In this document: positions 53,143-63,235 of the stretch, in pieces
How the letters are laid out: every line of letters starts with the position of its first letter
How positions within the stretch are numbered: the stretch's first letter is position 1
From: Ferrimonas sediminicola
GTDB taxonomy: Bacteria; Pseudomonadota; Gammaproteobacteria; Enterobacterales; Shewanellaceae
Assembly (NCBI RefSeq): GCF_005116715.1
Contig: NZ_SWCI01000009.1
Coordinates: forward strand, 47,435-111,434
DNA length: 64,000 bases
Reading direction: 5' to 3'
Position numbers and translations under genes: made by a program
Notes under the pieces: generated by a model
The model's input: the letters and a program-made list of their open reading frames with translations, nothing else
The model's database searches: none
What the model was told of the DNA's origin: nothing

Positions 53143-54336
53143 ATGAAAGCACTCACGCCACTGTTGCTAACCGGTTCCCTGTTACTGCCTTTTACCGTGG
53201 GCGCAGGCGAGTATCAACCCGCCAATCTCGAGATGGGCAAGGGGTGGCAGTTCATGCCCCAGTTGGGGGTGGGCCTGGGGTATGACGATAACACCGCCCA
53301 CTCCAGTGCCGATGCCATCGACAGCTGGTACTGGGAGGTGAGCCCGGAGTTTCTGATCCATGCCGGAAACCAGGTCAATAGCTATCAGCTCAGTTACCTG
53401 GTGACAGATGGCAACTATGAAGACAGCAGCGAGGATGACTTCACCGACCACAGGGTTAAGCTGGACATCCACCACGAGTTCACCCGTCGTCATCGCCTGA
53501 ACTTCAACTACACCTACTACCGGGACCACGAGGCCAGGGGTGAGGGGATCACCGAGGGTTTTGGCCAGGACTTCGATGAGGTGGCCGAGTTTGATGTGCA
53601 CGATGTCGGCCTGATCTACGGCTTCGGTGTCCCCTCTGCCAAGATCAACCTGGATCTGGAACTGGGCTACTACGACAAAAACTACACCAACCTGGAGACC
53701 ATCTCCCAGTTCCGGGACTACGACAGCGTGCTGGGGCGGGCCACCGTCTACTGGCGGTTGGGGCCCAAGACCAGCGTGTTGTTCGAGTGGGACGGGGAGG
53801 ACAAGAGCTACGACCGCTCCGCCCAGGGGGAGCCCTCCAGGGACAGCTTCGACCAGCGTCTGCTGGTGGGCTTCAAATGGGATGCCACCAGCAAAACCTC
53901 GGGTACCGTCAAGCTGGGTTATGAGGACCGCAACTTCGATGCCGACAGCCGGGAGGATTTCGATGGCGTCGCCTGGAACGTGGCGGTGGACTGGAAGCCC
54001 AGGAGCTACTCCACCTTTACCATCGACGGCGGTAGCCGGGCCAAGGATCCGGACACCCTGGGCGACTATGTGGAGGAGAACAGTTTAGGGGTGCGCTGGA
54101 CCCACGATTGGCGCAGCCGCCTTTCCACCCTGGCAGCCATCCGCTACCTGGACGAGAGTTTCACCGGCATCGACAGGGACGATGAGCTGTGGGAAGCCAC
54201 CCTCGGAGCCACCCTGATCTGGAAGCGCTGGCTCTCCACCGAGTTCGAGTACCGCTACGCGGACCAGAGCTCCAACATCGATAGGCTCAACTATGACAAG
54301 AACCTGTTCCTGGCAACAGTGCGCCTCTCTCTGTAG
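53143..54336 (+). CDS. Outer-membrane beta-barrel protein of the exopolysaccharide operon
   Basis: A 397-residue exported protein: signal peptide (MKALTPLLLTGSLLLPFTVG...), then alternating strands with aromatic residues (YWEVSPEFLIHAGNQVNSYQ, LNFNYTYYRDHEARG) and a terminal strand NLFLATVRLSL typical of barrels. It resembles the EpsL-like or capsule-associated barrel proteins that accompany Wza-type exporters. ATG 53143 is preferred to 53134 because the AAGGAAGG site abuts the earlier one. Its end overlaps the next gene by 44 bases. Confidence 0.8.
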   Translation: MKALTPLLLTGSLLLPFTVGAGEYQPANLEMGKGWQFMPQLGVGLGYDDNTAHSSADAIDSWYWEVSPEFLIHAGNQVNSYQLSYLVTDGNYEDSSEDDFTDHRVKLDIHHEFTRRHRLNFNYTYYRDHEARGEGITEGFGQDFDEVAEFDVHDVGLIYGFGVPSAKINLDLELGYYDKNYTNLETISQFRDYDSVLGRATVYWRLGPKTSVLFEWDGEDKSYDRSAQGEPSRDSFDQRLLVGFKWDATSKTSGTVKLGYEDRNFDADSREDFDGVAWNVAVDWKPRSYSTFTIDGGSRAKDPDTLGDYVEENSLGVRWTHDWRSRLSTLAAIRYLDESFTGIDRDDELWEATLGATLIWKRWLSTEFEYRYADQSSNIDRLNYDKNLFLATVRLSL

Positions 54337-54841
54337 TGTCCTGTTGCTGCTGGTACTGTGCCTGCCGGTGGCCGCCGCCACCGGCGACTATCGGCTCAGC
54401 TCCGGCGACACCATCTCCATCCACGTCTATGGTGAGGATGATCTGACCCTGCAGACCCGGCTGGGGGAGTCCGGGGTGATCAACTACCCCTACCTGGGGG
54501 TGATCAAGGTGAAGGGGCTGACGGTGGCCGAGCTCGAGAGCCGCATCGTCAGCGGACTCAAGGGTGACTACCTGATCAATCCCAGCGTTCACATCAGCAT
54601 CACCGAGTATCGTCCCTTCTACATCTACGGCGAGGTGAAAGCGCCCGGCGGCTACCCCTATCAGCCGGGACTCACGGTGGAGCGTGCCGTGGCGCTGGCG
54701 GGGGGATTGACCGAAAGGGCCTCCATCAAGGATATGACCATCAACCGTATCCTCAGTGGCCAGGAGAAGAGCATCAGGGTCTCGATGTCCACCTCGGTCT
54801 ATCCGGACGATTCCATCCTGATTAAAGACAGCTTCTTTTGA
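54293..54841 (+). CDS. Polysaccharide export protein (Wza-like, short)
   Basis: A 182-residue periplasmic/outer-membrane exporter: signal sequence (about 1-28), then poly_export and SLBB domains (YRLSSGDTISIHVYGEDDLT; FYIYGEVKAPGGYPYQPGLT). It lacks the C-terminal helix of full-length Wza, and the signal shows no clear lipobox, so it is a shorter OPX protein that may work with the adjacent barrel. Its start lies inside the barrel gene (44-base overlap). Confidence 0.88.
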   Translation: MTRTCSWQQCASLCSVLLLLVLCLPVAAATGDYRLSSGDTISIHVYGEDDLTLQTRLGESGVINYPYLGVIKVKGLTVAELESRIVSGLKGDYLINPSVHISITEYRPFYIYGEVKAPGGYPYQPGLTVERAVALAGGLTERASIKDMTINRILSGQEKSIRVSMSTSVYPDDSILIKDSFF

Positions 54842-54852
54842 GGGGAGAGCAG

Positions 54853-57084
54853 ATGTCCAACATGGCGATCCAGATGGATAAGGAGGCCTTCGCCTCGGAA
54901 CGGGATCTGGACCTGACTCAGTACTTCCGGGTGCTGTGGCGGTACAAGGGGCGCATCCTGCTGTTCTCCATGCTGGTGACCGCCATCGCCGTCGCGGTAT
55001 TGCTGAATGTGCAACCTATGTACAGGGCCCAGGCCAGGCTGCTGCTCGAGTCGCAGCAGGCCAAGGCGGTGTCCATCGAAGATGTCTATGGCCTGGACTC
55101 CTCCCGCCAGGAGTACCTGAAGACCCAGTTTGAGATCATCAAGAGCCGCCACCTGGCCGAGCGGGTGATCGATCGGCTGGAACTGACCCGGCATCCGGAG
55201 TTCATTATCCCCGAACGTCCCCCCTGGCAGGACAAGATACTCAGCCTGATACCGACGGCGCCCAACCAGGATCCCATGGAGGTGGTGCGCGGCTGGCTCT
55301 CCTGGCTGCCGGTGGATCTGACGCCGGAGTCGGTGGATGAAGCCCAGCGCCTGGCGACGAGAAAGGTCCGCCTGTTTTACGAGTTTTCCAAGCGGCTGAC
55401 GGTGTCGCCGGTGCCCCAGACCCAGTTGGTGGATGTGGGCTTCTACGCCCATAACCCCAGCCTGGCGGCGCTGGTGGCCAACACCATGGGCGAGATCTAC
55501 ATCGAAAATCACCTCGAGGCCAAGCTGGCGGTGACCCGCAAGGCCTCCGAATGGCTCAGCAGCCGCCTGGACGAGCTGCTGGTGGGGCTGCGCAACTCGG
55601 AAGAGAAGTTGCAGGCGTTCCGTGAAAGGGAGGGGCTGCTGGAGCTCGACGGTTCCGTGGGCACCGCCTCCAAGGAGATCAATGAGCTGACCGAGCAACT
55701 GGGGCTGGCCAGGCAGAGGCGGGAGGAGGCCCGCTCCCTGTTGAACCTGGTGAGGCGTAAAGGCAGCGACAACATCGACAGCCTGGAGGGGCTGGCGGAG
55801 ATCAGCGGCCACCCGCTCATCGAGCAGGTCAAGCAGGCCGAGGTCACCGCCTCGGCCAATGTGGCGGAGCTGTCCCGGCGCTATGGCCCGAAACACAACA
55901 AGATGATTGCCGCCAAGGCGCAACTGGCCGAGGTGCGCGCCAACATGCGTGCCCAGGTGCGCCAGCTGGTGCGAGGCATTGAGCAGGAGTTCCAGACCCT
56001 GGACTCGGCGGTGATGGCCCTGGAGCGCCAGCTCGGCGGCATCAAGTCCCAGTACCAGGAGCAGAGCCGGGTCGAGGTGGAGTACCGCGAGCTGCAGCGG
56101 GAGGTGGAGTCGAACCGCCGCATCTATGAGACCTTCCTCAACCGGATGAAGGAGACCGGCGCCGTCGCCGACTTTGATGCCGCCCATGCCCGGTTCACCG
56201 ACCGGGCCGAACCGCCCCTCTATCCCTCCAAGCCCAAGAAGAAGCTGATCGTCATCATGGTGGCGGTCATGTCGGGACTGCTCGGGTGTGCCTTCGCCCT
56301 GGTCTACCACACCCTGACCGACACCATCACCGCCGGCGACCAGGTCGAGAGCAAACTCTCCGCCAAGCTGCTGGGGGCGATCCCCCAGCAGAAGGCGCGA
56401 AAAAGGCTCAAGGCGGACCACTTCTTCTCCAAGGAGGCCCACAGTTTTTCCGAGGCGTGGCGAACGGTGCGCACCGGCTATCTGCTGACCCATGTGGAGG
56501 ATGGCGCCAAGACCCTGTGCGTGACCTCGACGGTGCCCGGCGAAGGCAAGACCACCAGCTCCTTCAACCTGGCCCTGGCCCTGTCCCAGCTGGAGCGGGT
56601 GTTGCTGATCGAGGCGGATCTGCGCAAGCCGGTGGTGGGGGAGATGTTGAGGTTGCCCAACTATCAGCCCGGATTGTCCAATCTGCTCAGCGGCACCCAC
56701 AAGCTGAACGACTGCCTGTACACCGTGCCCGATACCGAGCTGGATGTGATGGTGGCCGGCACCCGGGTCTCCACCCCCCTGGAGCTTATTGCCTCCAAGA
56801 GCTTCAGCACCCTGCTGGAGCGGTTGCAGGGCCACTATGATCGAATCTTGGTGGATACGGCGCCGGTGGACGTGGTCAGTGACGCCCTGGTGATCGCCCG
56901 CCGGGTGGACTCGGTGGTGTACGTGGTCAAGTGTGGCAAGGCCAGGCGTGATCTTATCGCCCGCTCGCTGGGGCGGCTGTTCGCCGCCCAGGCGCGGGTG
57001 GACGGGGTGGTGCTTAACGGGGTGCCCAAGGACCTGGCGACCTACAAGCGCTACCAGAGCTACTATGGGACGGGCATGCCATGA
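54853..57084 (+). CDS. Polysaccharide co-polymerase/autokinase (Wzc-like tyrosine kinase)
   Basis: A 743-residue inner-membrane protein combining a Wzz-type chain-length domain (helices at about 33-53 and 472-492), a periplasmic coiled coil, and a C-terminal BY-kinase with Walker A TVPGEGKTTS (about 561), Walker A' LLIEADLRKP (about 584) and a C-terminal tyrosine cluster, TYKRYQSYYGTGMP. It controls polymer length and export through cyclic autophosphorylation. The start at 54853 follows GGGGAGAGC. Confidence 0.92.
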   Translation: MSNMAIQMDKEAFASERDLDLTQYFRVLWRYKGRILLFSMLVTAIAVAVLLNVQPMYRAQARLLLESQQAKAVSIEDVYGLDSSRQEYLKTQFEIIKSRHLAERVIDRLELTRHPEFIIPERPPWQDKILSLIPTAPNQDPMEVVRGWLSWLPVDLTPESVDEAQRLATRKVRLFYEFSKRLTVSPVPQTQLVDVGFYAHNPSLAALVANTMGEIYIENHLEAKLAVTRKASEWLSSRLDELLVGLRNSEEKLQAFREREGLLELDGSVGTASKEINELTEQLGLARQRREEARSLLNLVRRKGSDNIDSLEGLAEISGHPLIEQVKQAEVTASANVAELSRRYGPKHNKMIAAKAQLAEVRANMRAQVRQLVRGIEQEFQTLDSAVMALERQLGGIKSQYQEQSRVEVEYRELQREVESNRRIYETFLNRMKETGAVADFDAAHARFTDRAEPPLYPSKPKKKLIVIMVAVMSGLLGCAFALVYHTLTDTITAGDQVESKLSAKLLGAIPQQKARKRLKADHFFSKEAHSFSEAWRTVRTGYLLTHVEDGAKTLCVTSTVPGEGKTTSSFNLALALSQLERVLLIEADLRKPVVGEMLRLPNYQPGLSNLLSGTHKLNDCLYTVPDTELDVMVAGTRVSTPLELIASKSFSTLLERLQGHYDRILVDTAPVDVVSDALVIARRVDSVVYVVKCGKARRDLIARSLGRLFAAQARVDGVVLNGVPKDLATYKRYQSYYGTGMP

Positions 57085-57806
57085 TCGATCTTCACTGTCA
57101 CCTGTTGCCCGGGGTGGACGACGGCGCCCGGGATATGGAGGAGGCCCTGGCACTGGCGCAACTGGCGGTAGAGCAGGGGATCACCCACTCGGTGCTGACT
57201 CCCCACATCCACCTGCGCCACTACCCCAACACCCTGGAGTCGCTGACGCCGCACTTTCATCGCTTCAAAAAGGCCCTGGCCCAGAGGGCGATTCCCCTGC
57301 AGGTTGCCCTGGGGGCCGAGGTGCGCATGGCGCCGGAGTTGCTTCTCGGCGAGGCCTGGAAGGGCCTGCCCAAGCTGGGGAGCACCGAACAGGGGCGGCC
57401 GGTGCTGCTGCTGGAGATGCCCTACAGCCACGTGCCGGCCGGGACGGCCCAGCTGTTGCGCTGGCTGAGCAGTCAGGGGGTGCAGCCGGTGGTGGCCCAC
57501 CCGGAGCGCAACCGGGAGATCATCGCCCATCCCAGCCTGGCGCTGACCCTCAAGGGAACCGGGGCCTGGCTGCAGGGGACCCTGAGCGCCCTGGGGGGCA
57601 GTTTCGGTGTCGAGATCAAGCGGGTCGCCTGGGAACTGCTGGACAAGGGCGCTTACCACTACCTGGCCAGCGACGCCCACCGCATCGACAAGCGCTCCAC
57701 CCGGGTCGAGCATGTGTTGCAGATGCTGACCGAGGGGCTGGGCTTCGAACAGACACAGGTGCTGACCCAAGACCGCCCCTGGGCCATAGTGGCGTCAAGG
57801 TTTTAG
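57081..57806 (+). CDS. PHP-type tyrosine-protein phosphatase (CpsB/Wzb role)
   Basis: A 241-residue metal-dependent phosphatase. MIDLHCHLLPGVDDGARDME at the N-terminus, SVLTPHIHLRHYP, AHPERNREI and YLASDAHRID are the metal-binding motifs of PHP-domain CpsB/YwqE proteins. It would dephosphorylate the tyrosine cluster of the kinase whose stop codon it overlaps (ATGA). Using a PHP phosphatase instead of a low-molecular-weight phosphatase is more usual in Gram-positives but known in Proteobacteria. Last gene of the operon. Confidence 0.9.
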   Translation: MIDLHCHLLPGVDDGARDMEEALALAQLAVEQGITHSVLTPHIHLRHYPNTLESLTPHFHRFKKALAQRAIPLQVALGAEVRMAPELLLGEAWKGLPKLGSTEQGRPVLLLEMPYSHVPAGTAQLLRWLSSQGVQPVVAHPERNREIIAHPSLALTLKGTGAWLQGTLSALGGSFGVEIKRVAWELLDKGAYHYLASDAHRIDKRSTRVEHVLQMLTEGLGFEQTQVLTQDRPWAIVASRF

Positions 57807-58318
57807 CGCCGTCATGGCGCTGCGGGTTGTACACCTGTCCACCAGGTCGCTCCTTCTGGCCCAGCGGCGCATTTTGATAGAAGCGAGCTTAGGCTGCTAT
57901 GGCGCCAATAGCGATCATTGTAGTAAACAGCCATGACTGCAGGTTCAACATACCTGGGTTCATCGTCTCAACGGGCCCAGCAAAGCATATCCCTAGGTTG
58001 ATGACCCTACTCAGCGCTGCCTTTCTCTGGGTCCATTTAACGGTCGTTTGTTGGACCCAGCTATCTACAGTTGAAGAGTTGAGTGTTTGGGTTTGCAGGT
58101 TATGAGGAAAGGATACCATTGGCGCCAACTGCGGCCGTTTGTCTGTTGTTGACTTTTGCGGACTGAACTGGGTTGATATGAACTTTATTTCAATCCATTC
58201 TGAACCGTTGGTCTTGGAACCCACTGTCGAGGCAATCGGAGCCTGCGAAAGCCAACAACCGCTGTATCAAAGTGATCTACGGTACCTACCTTTCAGACAA
58301 TAAAAAGGAAATACAAAC
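57807..58318. other. Gap at the boundary between the exopolysaccharide operon and the AT-rich island
   Basis: No intact gene. A small hairpin AGCGCC/GGCGCT follows the phosphatase stop without a T run. A minus-strand transposase-like fragment (listed separately) lies at its left. Composition drops in GC to the right. The ribosome-binding AAAAAGGAAA precedes the gene at 58319. Confidence 0.5.
57812..57930 (-). pseudogene. Possible IS3-type transposase C-terminal remnant
   Basis: On the minus strand one frame reads AVYYNDRYWRHSSLSSLLSK and then CAAGPEGATW before a stop. The YYN...RHSSL pattern resembles the C-terminal motif of IS3-family integrases (YYN..RRHSSLGYLSP). No other transposase part is visible, so the call is tentative. 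Confidence 0.35.
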
Positions 58319-61300
58319 TTGATTGATTTTTCCTCTATTAATCCCTTCAATAAAGGGCCAAGAGAGTCCTTTGAAGACTTGATTTGTGTTCTTGCTCGTC
58401 GTGAACACCCTGAAAATGGGGTCGACTTCCAACCCAATGATGGTTGTGGGGGAGATGGAGGTGTAGAAGCGATCTGGATTCTAAACAATGGGCGAAAAAT
58501 TGGTTATCAAGCGAAGTATTTCACTTCAATTAGTGACTCCCAATGGAGTCAAATGGATGAATCTGTAAAACAAGCGTTGAAGGTGCACCCCGAACTTCAA
58601 ACATATATTTTTGCATTACCAAAAGACTTAACGCCAGCTAGGGGAACACAAGGTAAATCTCAACGAGAAAAGTGGGATGACCGAGTACAAAAGTGGAAAA
58701 TCTGGGCAAAAGAAAAGTCAATTGACCTAGAATTTGAGCTTTGGTCCGAAACCACTTTAAAGGAAATGCTCCTTCGAGAAGAGAACGCCGCTTTGATCAA
58801 GCATTGGTTTGGTGGCGACGTTTTGAACGATACTTGGTTCAAAAATCAAATTGATGTGGCAAAGCGAGCATTAGATGATCGTTTCAACCCTGATGATCAC
58901 GTCGAAGTGTCTATTGAAGCCTTGTTCGACACCATGGCCCGTGGTCCAGGTATTGCTCAAAAATTGAGAAATGCCTTCAACGAACTTGAGAAGGCAAGAA
59001 TTCCAAGTATAGAGCTTATATCTACAGAGCATGCACCAGACGCCGACGCACTTTTAATAGCAAATGACGCTTGGCTAAAACTTGTGGAACTTAAGGGCTC
59101 GTTTACGAAGGATTTTACTAAAGAATGGGACATTGATTCGGCAACCTCGATTCTAGAACGTCTTCACAGTGCAGTTTGGACGCTTGAAAGGCAGTATGCT
59201 TCAATAGACAAGAAAATTCTTGCAAAGGATGACCAAAGTAAACTGGAAACTCTGTCCCGAAGTCTCCGCGATATTTCCTCTTCCTGCTCCTCATTAAGCG
59301 ATATCTTTCGTGACCGTAATCTTAAAGCTGAAGCTCTCCGGTGTGCTGTAGTTTATGGACCAGCAGGGGCAGGAAAGTCTCATATTCTTGGGTTGGTGGC
59401 AGAACAGCGTACTCGTGCGGGTTTTCCAACAGTTCTAGTGTTAGGTCAGAGCCTTTCAAAGTCAGTGTTCTGGGAACAAATCGGTAGTGTGTTGGGTCTA
59501 GAAGGCAGAACCGTAGAGGATGTTTTGGGAACTCTTAGCGCAGCCGGTGAGCGTAAAGGAGAACGGACTATTCTGCTCTTCGACGCAATCAACGAAGGCG
59601 TTGGTGCACAATATTGGAGGCAGAATCTGCCGGAAGTTTTAAACGCGATTCAAAAATACTCCCATTTGTCCGCCGTATTCTCTTGTCGCGATGAGTATCT
59701 TCCGTATGCAGTTCCGGACACTTTATCGGATAAATTACCAAAATTCTTTATCAAAGGCTTTTCCAGCCCAGAGGAGATGGAACGAGCGGCAATCCGATAC
59801 CTTGATACCAAAGGTATAGCTAGACCGAATACACCGTGGCTATCGCCGGAATTTAGTAACCCGCTCTTCCTAAAAAGTGCCAGTGAGGCTTTGCATGCGA
59901 AAGGACTTACAGAATTTCCTCGCGGGCTGAACGGAATATCACAAATAATGGCGCTGTATCTCGATGCACTGAGTTGGCGAACGGGGGTAGAAGCAACAAA
60001 TTCAGATACTATTTCTGCTTCTATCAAAAAGTGTGTTGGCCTCGTCGCTGATAAGATGGCAACGAATGGTTGCGACTTCATTGAAATCGGAGAGGCGACA
60101 ACATTTGCAGATGACAGCTTTAAGGGCAGGACTCCGCCAGAGGGAAAGACTTGGCTGCAAGTATTAATAGAAACAAGTTTGTTTCGGCGCGATCCACCGC
60201 CTTATTCGAAAGAGGCTGATCCATTTAATCCGCCACCGGAACTAATACGCTTCTCCTTTCAGAGATTCCAAGACCATCTCATGGCAACATCTTTGGTTTC
60301 GAAGGTGGCCGGAGATCAAGCAAATATAGCTTTCGATGCGGGCGGGCCTCTCAATTTCCTATTTTATGATGGGCAATCAGACTCTGGTTTCCGTTATGAG
60401 TATGCGGGATTGGTTAGCGCTCTATCCACAATCTATCCTGAGAAGCTTGGCGTCGAATTTGTTAAGGCACTACCAGACTGGGAGCAGCATTGGGAAAGGG
60501 ATCAGCTACTTCAAGAAAGCTTTGGTGAAAGTTTCAAATGGAGATGTGTGGATGCCTTTTCAGATACTACTCGAGAGCTATTGAACCGATTGGACTACTG
60601 TCATGTAGAATCTCTGGGGCTGCTATTGGAAGTGTCGATGACAATTGATCATCCATTCAATGCTCTGCGCCTACACTGCCGTCTGAAGCAGTGGTTAATG
60701 CCAGAAAGAGATAGTCACTGGACACGTTGGATAAATAGGGCCTCGCGAGAAGAGTTCAATCAAGTAGACAGGATTGTCTCTTGGGCCTTGTCTATACGTA
60801 ATCGATCCGCAGACGTTAAACACATGGAGTTAGCTTCAATAATTCTGGCGTGGTCTTTGTCGTCGTCCCACCAGACATTGCGTGATCGAGCGACCAAAGC
60901 ATTAACGACGTTATTTTTGGTCAACTCAAGCTTATTTGGCTTTGTGATTGAAAAAATGTACGATTGCGATGATCCGTATGTGGTAGAGCGACTCTATGCG
61001 GCAGCCTTTGGCGCTTGCTGCATCGATCAAAGTTCTGAGCGTCTGGATATTTACTCGCGTGAAGTCTTTGTGAAGATTTTTGCAAATAAACAGCCACCAG
61101 TTGCCCTGCTTACCAGAGACTACGCATTGGGGATCATTGAACTCGCTGATAGCAAAAGTGCACTGAGCAGCGATATTAACCTTGAGGATTGCTATCACCC
61201 ATTGGGTTCTGATGCGCCAATGTTTGGTTTGACTGAGGAGGAAGTGAAGAAAATTTCTGAAGAAAAAGGTGGTAAAGAAATTTTAAATTCGGCTTCAAGT

Positions 61301-62803
61301 GAATGGGGTGACTTCGGAAAATATAGTATTCCAGGTCGTGTTAGAAGTTTTTCGACAACCCCCCTTTCTCAACCAAAGCCAATTTCAAAGAAAGAATTAA
61401 AGCGAGCTTTCGTCGAGGAAGTGATATTTCCTCACGGCGAGCGTGTTAAGGCGTTAGAAGAATATGAGAAAGCGTCCAGTTTCTCTAAAGAGGCACTTTT
61501 TTGCCTATTTGAGGATGAGACCGACAAAGAGGAGGCCGAAAACGAAGGCTCTGCTCAGGAGGATGTTCAAGTTAATATCCTCCGCCGCTTAGAAAGCTTG
61601 CTAGATGTCGATGAGAGAGAAAGGCTTTCGGCGGACTATTTTAGAGATGACGGCGACTATGAAGACTTTGACAAAGTTGACGTTCAACAATGCCGACTTT
61701 GGATAACCAAAAGAGCCTATGAACTTGGTTGGAATTCAGAACTCTTTCCTAGGGATGGTTATGGTACGAGTTATTCTAGATATGATAATGATTTTGAACG
61801 GATAGGAAAAAAGTACCAACGTATCGCTCTGGATGAAATTCAAGCTAGGCTGGCAGATAATTTTTGGTTAGTCCAAGGTTGGCCTGAAGAACCGCTTGTC
61901 TATCGGTACAGCAATCATGACTTTCGTAGAAATATTGAACCGACTATTCTGCCGTTTGAAACGCCAGACGCTCGACCAGAGGGTTGGATTGTAGAGCCGA
62001 TTATCAAACTCCCGAAAGTGGCCGAAGAAAACCTGAAGCAGTGGCCATTTGAGGAAGACCCGACGACGTCGATAGTAGAGAACCTATCGAGGCTTGATAA
62101 AGACGGTAAAAACTGGCGTGTATTGTATGAATTTAATTGTGCTAGTGATAAATATCGAGGACCTAGACAAGGCTTGCATGGGATGCGATACGAGGAATTT
62201 AGGTTCTTTTATTGCGTATTTCTAAAGAAAGGAAAAGCAAGAAAACTAGCAGAATTCCTTAAAGCTAAACAAAGCCTTGATGTTGACTCCTTTAAACCAA
62301 GGGAGTTTACCGATGGGCCATATCTTCATGAAGCACATTGGCGTAATACATGGGAGTCTGAAAAGTTCTCGGAGTGTTTATGGAATGCTCCTGATGATTG
62401 CAAATTTGCAATCCCTGTAGCCAACTACCACTGGGAGAGTCATTTGGATAAATCCCTTCCTGATGGCTTTTCCAGCTATATGCCACAAAAGTGGTTTGCC
62501 GATGAACTTGAGTTGTCGATGTCTGAGAGTGAACCTTATATATGGTTAAATAAATTTGGCGATGTTGTAGTCCAAGCTCACAAACCTTTTGAGCATCAAA
62601 CCGCAGTAGTAATTGATGAAGAAACTCTTAACTACTATGTAGGCAAGTTCGACATTGAGCCTCTTTGGGTGATGATCGCAGAAAGAAACACATGGCCTAA
62701 TGGAAATAATAGTGAGTCTTGTTGGCGTCGTTCTGAAGGTGTCGTGTGGCGTGAGGGTGATACTTGGCAACAAGTTGGCTGGAACAAAGATACAAAGCGC
62801 TAG
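58319..62803 (+). CDS. STAND-type NTPase with N-terminal Mrr-like nuclease domain (probable anti-phage protein, Avs-like)
   Basis: A 1494-residue protein starting with TTG after AAGGAA. Residues about 1-160 look like an Mrr-type PD-(D/E)XK nuclease: GGDGGVEAIWILNNGRK followed by IGYQAKYF supplies D46 and Q64-x-K66. A connector (WFKNQIDVAKRALDDRFNPD) leads to a STAND/NACHT-like ATPase with Walker A GPAGAGKS (about 347), Walker B TILLFDAINEG (about 417) and SCRDEY (about 455). The remaining 900 residues are helical and unassigned, as in the sensor part of Avs proteins. The architecture (nuclease effector, NTPase, long sensor) matches the AVAST/Avs group that detects phage proteins; assignment is by architecture only. 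The gene is AT-rich compared with the operon on its left, a sign of transfer. Confidence 0.75.
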   Translation: MIDFSSINPFNKGPRESFEDLICVLARREHPENGVDFQPNDGCGGDGGVEAIWILNNGRKIGYQAKYFTSISDSQWSQMDESVKQALKVHPELQTYIFALPKDLTPARGTQGKSQREKWDDRVQKWKIWAKEKSIDLEFELWSETTLKEMLLREENAALIKHWFGGDVLNDTWFKNQIDVAKRALDDRFNPDDHVEVSIEALFDTMARGPGIAQKLRNAFNELEKARIPSIELISTEHAPDADALLIANDAWLKLVELKGSFTKDFTKEWDIDSATSILERLHSAVWTLERQYASIDKKILAKDDQSKLETLSRSLRDISSSCSSLSDIFRDRNLKAEALRCAVVYGPAGAGKSHILGLVAEQRTRAGFPTVLVLGQSLSKSVFWEQIGSVLGLEGRTVEDVLGTLSAAGERKGERTILLFDAINEGVGAQYWRQNLPEVLNAIQKYSHLSAVFSCRDEYLPYAVPDTLSDKLPKFFIKGFSSPEEMERAAIRYLDTKGIARPNTPWLSPEFSNPLFLKSASEALHAKGLTEFPRGLNGISQIMALYLDALSWRTGVEATNSDTISASIKKCVGLVADKMATNGCDFIEIGEATTFADDSFKGRTPPEGKTWLQVLIETSLFRRDPPPYSKEADPFNPPPELIRFSFQRFQDHLMATSLVSKVAGDQANIAFDAGGPLNFLFYDGQSDSGFRYEYAGLVSALSTIYPEKLGVEFVKALPDWEQHWERDQLLQESFGESFKWRCVDAFSDTTRELLNRLDYCHVESLGLLLEVSMTIDHPFNALRLHCRLKQWLMPERDSHWTRWINRASREEFNQVDRIVSWALSIRNRSADVKHMELASIILAWSLSSSHQTLRDRATKALTTLFLVNSSLFGFVIEKMYDCDDPYVVERLYAAAFGACCIDQSSERLDIYSREVFVKIFANKQPPVALLTRDYALGIIELADSKSALSSDINLEDCYHPLGSDAPMFGLTEEEVKKISEEKGGKEILNSASSEWGDFGKYSIPGRVRSFSTTPLSQPKPISKKELKRAFVEEVIFPHGERVKALEEYEKASSFSKEALFCLFEDETDKEEAENEGSAQEDVQVNILRRLESLLDVDERERLSADYFRDDGDYEDFDKVDVQQCRLWITKRAYELGWNSELFPRDGYGTSYSRYDNDFERIGKKYQRIALDEIQARLADNFWLVQGWPEEPLVYRYSNHDFRRNIEPTILPFETPDARPEGWIVEPIIKLPKVAEENLKQWPFEEDPTTSIVENLSRLDKDGKNWRVLYEFNCASDKYRGPRQGLHGMRYEEFRFFYCVFLKKGKARKLAEFLKAKQSLDVDSFKPREFTDGPYLHEAHWRNTWESEKFSECLWNAPDDCKFAIPVANYHWESHLDKSLPDGFSSYMPQKWFADELELSMSESEPYIWLNKFGDVVVQAHKPFEHQTAVVIDEETLNYYVGKFDIEPLWVMIAERNTWPNGNNSESCWRRSEGVVWREGDTWQQVGWNKDTKR

Positions 62804-63235
62804 ATGCCATAACAGCCAGGGTACCAATTGGGCAGTATTCTGTATAAAACGGTACTCTGACAGTTTTGGTGGTGTTGCGAGTTGAGGCTCCGATTAGTTG
62901 ATGCGTGCCATCAGGAGCCAACAGCTTGTCACTGGCTTACTTGCGCCTGGCCCCCCCCCCGGGGGCTACCCGCTCCGGCGCTAGTACCGGTCATTGACGT
63001 TTACCACATAAGGCTTTGCCGCTTTTTTTCGAGCAGATCCGCCTTTCGTGCTGATGAACACGCACCTAAGGGCGTTGAGCTCGACCTAATCTACTGATAT
63101 ATTTGGAAAATGATCTCAACGACTTACGGCTGCGGCTTTCAGATATGCGGCAAGAGTGTCCCGAGTGAAAGGCGGCGATTAGCCGCATAAAAATAGCTGT
63201 TAAAACACTAAATCAAAATCTAGGAATTTCCAACT
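62804..63235. other. Intergenic region with a C10-G5 tract
   Basis: No gene is supported. At 62951-62965 ten C are followed directly by five G. A GC-rich patch here contrasts with AT-rich genes on both sides. The next gene has AGGAA nine bases before its ATG. Confidence 0.5.

Noticed and set aside
57889..58224. 111-residue minus-strand frame at the island boundary
   Set aside because: The transposase-like motif is in a different frame; this frame itself shows no domain.
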